Assembly: GCA_013399115.1 (NCBI GenBank)
Contig: VXAA01005234.1
Span: 598,821 to 662,820 of the forward strand
Direction: 5' to 3'
Length of the DNA: 64,000 bases
Source: Anseranas semipalmata
Lineage: Eukaryota; Chordata; Aves; Anseriformes; Anseranatidae
Part shown: positions 58,691 through 64,000 of the stretch, piece after piece
Layout of the letters: each line of letters begins with the position of its first letter
How positions within the stretch are numbered: position 1 is the first letter of the stretch
Notes under the pieces: model-generated
Seen by the model: only the letters and a program-made list of their open reading frames with translations
Told to the model about the DNA's origin: nothing
Databases searched by the model: none
Made by a program: the position numbers and the translations under genes

Positions 58691-61600
58691 GTGAGTGATT
58701 TTTCTGTTACAGCAGGTGATTTTGGCAATTTTATGTGACTAATAAGCAAATAAAGCAGGTTTTTTGAAATATCACAACTTATAAGGCAAAATTCTCAACA
58801 GAAAGGTATTTGTTGACTTGAGCATGTTGTATCCCACTGCTGAAGGAACAATGCATGATGAGTGGATTTTACTGACAATTGTAATCCTTTGCATTTTGGA
58901 GTTTTCAAAGTAGTTTATAATTTTCAATGTATCTATTTTGCGTGGGAGAAGATGCTTAACCTATTTCATACATACTAAAACGAAGTGAGTTGCATGGCAT
59001 TCATAGGATCAGGCAATGAATCTTCTCAAAGAATTGAAACTAACACTATTTTGCAGTAAACAAGACATTAAAAAGCAATTATGAGGATAACTGCTTTTAT
59101 CACAAAGCTTTTCTGTTAGAGTGCAGTTTGTTATAATGTTGGCTGAACTTGTCACTAAAAATGTTTTGATCAGATGAGACAAGCTGCTGCTAAACTAGTA
59201 CTATTCAGTTATAATTCTAATATATAGTATTAATATTTGAAACAGTAAAAAAAAAAGTGTGCATTCTGACCTTTGTTCGTCCCATTTTAATTAGGGTCTT
59301 ATATGATGGGAAAGAAAGAGTAAAGCAAGGCTGTGAAATAATTCAAGCTACTCCATATGGTCGGCCTGCTAATATTAGTGGCAATGCCTCATCACAAAGA
59401 GTGTATGTCACTTACCGAAGAGCATCTGAAAACATGACGCAAAACACGTTGGCTGTTACGGATATATGTATAATCATACCAAGTAAAGGAGAAACCCCCC
59501 CACATACATTCTGCAAGGTTGACAAGAATCTCAATAATAGCATGGTAAGATTCAAAATCTGAATTTTGAACACTTGATATTCAATGATGTAATGTTTGTG
59601 GAGTATTTATGATGGTTTGCAGAGTACCTGGTGGTTAATTTTGATAAGTACTTTCCAAAGATAAATCAAATCTTGGAAGAGTTCAACGATTAAATTGCTT
59701 TGTTCCTGCTTGGAGCAAAGTCTTTGTGGAAGTCTTGGATCAAATAGGCTTTTTAGTGCTTACGTGCAAATGCTGTCTTTGGATTAGTCTTTAGAACGTG
59801 TTACATCATGATGTGTATAACTGGAGAGTTTACAGGCTGATTTACTGTTGTGATGGGAATTCTTTATCTAAGAGCTATATTTTGTTTTGTTTTTAAACTC
59901 TTCCATTACCTGCAGCACTATTTTATGTGTCATTCTCTTCTGTCGTTTCACAAGCTTTTTCCTCAGAAGAAAGTTGCTCGTAGGCAATGTTGTGTACTGC
60001 TGACTGTAAGCCTGTTTAAAACCATATTAATGGTTCCAAAGCTAGACTTCCTAAAATACACAGGCATCGCAGCACTTTGTTTTTCAGAACTTGATGTTTA
60101 GGTGTCTCCTAGTTGAATCTTCAGCCCGATATGCTGGCTTTCATAGGGTCCTCAAAAGTCAGCATGCTGCTGCTGCTGAATGCATGTATGAGTAATATTA
60201 TGAAAAAAAGATCATGGAGATGATCTGTACTTGTTCTTTAATAAATGTCTGTAGACATTAACAAATGGATTTTTCAGTTCTGCCAGCTCCTGTATTGACT
60301 GGGTTAGGGAGTGCTGTCTTAGGTAAATTATTGTATCTTTCTGCCATCCCTAAAAGCTCTGTGTGCACTTAAAGGGTGTCCCTTTTTCCACTGTGTGGCC
60401 TTCCCACTTTGTTTATTCTCATGTCCAGAAATTGAGAACGTCAAAAATATTATCAGTGCCAAAAAGGAAATCATTGTTTAGAAGTTGAAAAAACTATGAC
60501 ATTAGAGTATTAGATCACAGATGTAATAAAGGAATAAGACTTACACGTTAGCATAATTAAAATGCAGGCACAAAAGAAAATTAAGTATTAACTTAGAGTA
60601 ATTCACAGATGTAGTTCATACCAGAAACACTGGTGTGTGTGTGTGTATGTGTGTCTGTAAATAAAAATGTGTGCATGTATGTGTATCTATCTATATACAC
60701 ACGTTTAAGCCAGAAGTTTAACAAAATGGAGAAAGGTTTAAATATTTATATGGATGACAGTTGTACTTACGGTTCTGTAGTTGTGTTATCAAATGTTTTG
60801 GAGAAGATTTTATAGTTTTCATGCTCCAGACTATAAACTAGTTTTGTTTTAGAGCTCAGACTGAGGCCTGCTGTGGACTGATTATCTCAAAGCTACTACA
60901 GTACTTCCAAGTTACCCGTTGGTGGCCATTGTCAGAGAGGACAGTGTAGCAGGCCACAGACTTCTGTATCTTAATGCTCTACATTTGTGTGTAGATTGTG
61001 GCTCTTTGAAAACGAGGAAGAGGTTGTTTTCCCCCAGTATTTTCTGTTATGTCCTTTTATTATATTTTACTATGTAATCCAATAACTTCTTTTGTTTTAC
61101 AGTGGGGCTCAGCTGTGTATTTGTGTTATAAAAAGTCTGTGGCAAAAACCAACACCGTATCATATAAAGCTGGTATGTAGCTATTATTTAGCATTTTTAT
61201 CTTCAGGATGTACAGGCTTATTTGTAATGTAATAAATTTTTTTCATCTAGGAATTATTCAACGTAGACATTGTCCTGATATTATCCAAAACGGAATCTTT
61301 CCCTGAAGAGTTCCCTTAAAATATTCTGAAACAAGTCTTAGAGTTATGTCTACGACTTGCTTGTCTTAAAATATGCTTTTAATTGGAAGCTCAGTTGTGT
61401 TTTGATAAGTTTCTACAAACCTGTGCATCTCACACCTCTATTTTTGTTGCCAGTGACTGTCTTTAGAGGATAAGTATGTATATATATGCGTAGGAAAAGA
61501 TCACAAAAAAAATTTGATGTATTTTCATGAACACTTTCTTTAAGAAACATTTTGAAGAATAATGCAGACGTCCAAACTGCCCTGAACATCAGTGACATTG

Positions 61601-63817
61601 AACTCTTTGAGTATTTTTGGGTTGTGTATCATCTTTACTTTTTTATTTTATTTATAAGACAGAATTAAATTTGCTATGGCTCTGATGAAATGTATTTATT
61701 TTTTTTAAACTCTTGATTTCATTTAAGTGTAAGCCACAAGCATGATTCAGGCTTAAGCTTTAGTGCACTTGTATCCCTTTGAGATGCTGCTGTCTGTAAA
61801 CAATGGTAGTTCAGGCCTGACTGAAAGGTGCATAATAAATTAGTAAATAAATAAACAAAATTTAAAAGGACCGACATCTGGTAGTAGCTTGCACAAAAAT
61901 TTGCTTCTTGGGGGGCAGACCACTTTTTTGATTATCAGTTTTTACTGTTGGCAAGTATTTATTTGTATATTAGGAAAGAATGCGTAGTGATTGTGTTCTG
62001 TGATATAGAAAAATCCCTTCACATAATATTCTCAGTTTGCAGTCCCCTGGGCTGTCAATAAGAAAGGATAAATTGCTACAGCCATATGATGTAATCGAAG
62101 ACCTGTATGTTAAGAGCATCTCCTTCAGAACTGTGTTTTACAGCTATATTTAAAGTTAAGTCTAAATGCATTAGTCTGATAGTGCATTAGCTGAAACCTC
62201 AGATGAGGTGGATCAGCATAACTTACTGATTTGATTCCACTGATATTTAAAAAAAAAAAAAAAATCTATTTGCTATCTAACACTAACATTATCACATTTT
62301 CCTGGAAACCTTTTTTAGTGAGAAATAATTCCTTTCACTGAAAAATTAAAAGCATCAGTCTTATTTCTTAGTTATTCAGATTGCTGGTTTTTTTTACTAA
62401 ATTCTAAATTTTTACTCATAGTAGTGATTAATATCAACTATTATAATAATAGCTGAGATGCCCATAACCTGTAAACAGAAAATGGGAAATTAGTTAGGAG
62501 TAGTTCCTAGAATAGTAAGTAGGACTTCAGTGCTGCAGGTGGTTTCTCTTTAGGCCTTGGGAGCATGCTGTCCCTTTCCAGCTGTACGCTATGCCTGATT
62601 ATTTACAGATTTCCTTTACTTATTTCCTGAAGTTATTGTATGCTCATATACAATTTTTATGGGCATGTTTTTATGGAATGAGCTACTATAATTTTTTTCT
62701 ACTATTACTTATGTAACTGCCTCTTTACAAATTGCCTTTAAAGGTTTAATATGCAGATATCCTGAAGAGGATTATGAATCATTCCCATTGCCAGAATCTG
62801 TGCCTCTATTCTGTCTACCTATGGGTGCAACAATTGAATGTTGGCCATCTAACAGTAAATACCCTCTCCCAGTTTTTTCTACATTTGTACTAACTGGAGC
62901 TTCTGCAGAAAAGGTAATTTGAGTTGTTGTGTTTTTTTTTTTTCTTTAAAAAAAAAAAAAAAGGTTGGTAATGAATATTTTTGTAGACAAACTTGCATCT
63001 ATTCATTTGAACTTAATTCAAAGCCTACTTTAAAGAGTAACTTGCATTTATTTCACTGCTGGGCTGTTGATCATATAAACCTGTCTTTTTTTGCTTTTCC
63101 ATCTTGTTAACCTTTGAAACTACAGAGCTGTAAAAATCCTGACTGAATATACATGCAAATATACTATCCTTTTTTTATTGCAAGCATGTAAACAACCTTG
63201 TGTTTATATACTTGTCCTATAAAGTAAATTGGATGTCAAAGGAATACCGCTTTGAGCTGCTTATAAAGGATTCCAAGAATAGCTTAAAAGGCAATTGTAT
63301 GAGCAGTTGACTGTAGTTGTACTCTGTATAATCATTATTTTTTTTCTCTCACTTAAATCGTTCCCGAAAGTAATCTTTCTCATATGACATTAAGAGTTTA
63401 AATAAATAATACAGTCTGAATTTTCACAGCCATAAGAATATTCCAGAATAAATTGCTTCAGAAGATGATGCATTAACGTAACTTTTCAAACAGTAACATA
63501 AACTTATTTCCTTGCATGTTTGCTTTGAATGCTTAGGTAAATGTATTGACTTCAAATCAACTATATTGTTTACAGGTGTATGGTGCTGCTATTCAGTTTT
63601 ACGAACCGTATCCTGAAGAGAATCTTACAGAGAAACAAAAATCTCAACTGGGATTAGCAGCTGCTGTCGAGGGAAAGTCAGACACATGCAGAACAGTTCA
63701 AACAAACAAGTGCATTTGTCTGCTCTCTCACTGGCCTTTCTTTGATGCTTTCAAGAAGTTTCTTACCTTTCTGTATCGTTACTCCATTTCTGGTCCACAT
63801 GTCCTGCCTATTGAGAA
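58361..63817 (+). CDS. DENND4A: DENND4A 5' part: first five coding exons (gene continues past window)
   Basis: Coding parts: 58383-58690, 59295-59544, 61103-61172, 62744-62913 and 63576-63817; translation starts at 58383. All phases agree, giving 346 codons plus two bases. DENND4 proteins are large (about 1,860 residues for human DENND4A) Rab guanine-exchange factors, reported to act on Rab10; DENND4A was first described as a c-MYC promoter-binding protein. Visible: N-terminus [18 protein letters not shown], an MABP beta-prism domain at about residues 40-200, then the start of the uDENN region ([72 protein letters not shown]). The cDENN and dDENN modules lie beyond the window. DENND4A is preferred over DENND4C because of close remembered matches ([27 protein letters not shown]) and because RAB11A and MEGF11 are adjacent. 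Confidence 0.95.
58691..59294 (+). other. DENND4A: DENND4A intron between coding exons 1 and 2
   Basis: A 604-base intron, GTGAGT to TTAATTAG, phase 2. Nothing else was recognised. Confidence 0.9.
59295..59544 (+). CDS. DENND4A: DENND4A coding exon 2 (MABP domain)
   Basis: A 250-base exon, one base completing Gly103 and then 83 codons from [14 protein letters not shown] to [10 protein letters not shown]. Donor GTAAGA at 59545. It contains the second repeat-like strand unit of the MABP fold ([30 protein letters not shown]). Confidence 0.94.
59545..61102 (+). other. DENND4A: DENND4A intron between coding exons 2 and 3
   Basis: A 1.56 kb phase-0 intron. It contains a GT-rich microsatellite (60633-60654). 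Nothing else was recognised. Confidence 0.88.
60633..60654. repeat. (GT)n microsatellite
   Basis: GT dinucleotides with one interruption, followed by a degenerate GTGT/TATC stretch to about 60690. Confidence 0.9.
61103..61172 (+). CDS. DENND4A: DENND4A coding exon 3
   Basis: A 70-base exon with acceptor TTTTACAG and donor GTATGT. It encodes [19 protein letters not shown] then SYKA and the first base of a Gly codon. This is the third strand unit of the MABP domain, whose YLCYKK repeats the YLCYRR of exon 1. Confidence 0.94.
61173..62743 (+). other. DENND4A: DENND4A intron between coding exons 3 and 4
   Basis: A 1.57 kb phase-1 AT-rich intron. Nothing else was recognised apart from a short poly(A) run near 62250. 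Confidence 0.88.
62744..62913 (+). CDS. DENND4A: DENND4A coding exon 4 (start of uDENN)
   Basis: A 170-base exon, acceptor CTTTAAAG, donor GTAATT. It completes the Gly codon and encodes 56 more residues, [20 protein letters not shown] through [12 protein letters not shown] to [10 protein letters not shown], the conserved entry to the upstream DENN region. Confidence 0.95.
62914..63575 (+). other. DENND4A: DENND4A intron between coding exons 4 and 5
   Basis: A 662-base phase-0 intron with T and A homopolymer runs at 62932-62961. Nothing else was recognised. Confidence 0.88.
63576..63817 (+). CDS. DENND4A: DENND4A coding exon 5 (uDENN)
   Basis: A 242-base exon, acceptor GTTTACAG, donor GTAAGT at 63818. 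It encodes 80 residues from [15 protein letters not shown] through [20 protein letters not shown] to SGPHVLPIE, plus two bases of the next (Lys) codon. The LLSHWPFF block is characteristic of uDENN in this family. Confidence 0.95.
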
Positions 63818-64000
63818 GTAAGTAACTCCAAAAATCCATAATAGTCATTTCAGCTGATGAGAGCACTTATGTTGCTTATAATTTTCCTATAATATCCTTT
63901 TGATCTTAGTTGTCAAACATTATTTGTAATGATTACACTAAATCAAGCACTCTTCTCTGTTGATTAAATGTATCTGTTTTTACATCATGAAAAAGTATGG
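63818..64000 (+). other. DENND4A: DENND4A intron, cut by window edge
   Basis: Starts with GTAAGT. No acceptor is seen before the end, so the gene continues to the right. Confidence 0.9.

Overview
This is a piece of vertebrate nuclear DNA, most likely from a bird and certainly not bacterial. Genes are split into short exons by GT-AG introns, coding density is low, and two CpG-rich promoter regions are visible. The old interspersed repeats I can recognise look like decayed CR1-family LINEs. I saw no Alu or L1. I cannot name the species; turtle or crocodilian is not strictly excluded.

Layout, left to right. (1) 1-1641: the last two coding exons of MEGF11 (+ strand), encoding a tyrosine-rich cytoplasmic tail, then its 3' UTR with a first poly(A) signal near 1947. 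(2) About 1950-6470: space between two convergent genes, with two CpG-rich patches and no exon I can support. (3) About 6470-24780: the complete RAB11A gene (- strand), five coding exons encoding 216 residues, with a 3' UTR of about 1.6 kb and a 7.7 kb first intron that carries decayed CR1 copies. (4) 24350-24985: the RAB11A CpG-island promoter, and directly behind it, facing the other way, a complete tRNA-Gln(CUG) gene at 24986-25057. (5) 25100-43600: about 18.5 kb of intergenic DNA with no recognised exon. It holds simple repeats and a contig-overlap artefact around a single N at 40430. (6) About 43600-44860: a second GC-rich region, mostly hidden by a 686-base run of N, fitting the promoter and 5' noncoding exon of DENND4A. 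(7) 44846-58360: its large first intron. (8) 58361-63817: the first five coding exons of DENND4A (+ strand), about 346 residues covering the MABP domain and the start of the uDENN module. The gene runs off the right edge.

The order MEGF11 / RAB11A / tRNA-Gln / DENND4A matches, as I remember it, human 15q22.31 in mirror image, including the tRNA gene head-to-head with RAB11A. RAB11A is the recycling-endosome Rab GTPase. DENND4A belongs to a family of Rab exchange factors (reported for Rab10). MEGF11 is a cell-surface EGF-repeat receptor. I see no evidence that the three form a single pathway beyond conserved neighbourhood.

I found no clearly new biological system. The items most worth a second look are the tRNA/RAB11A divergent pair, a tandem splice donor at RAB11A exon 3, several unexplained open reading frames in introns and intergenic DNA, and two assembly defects.
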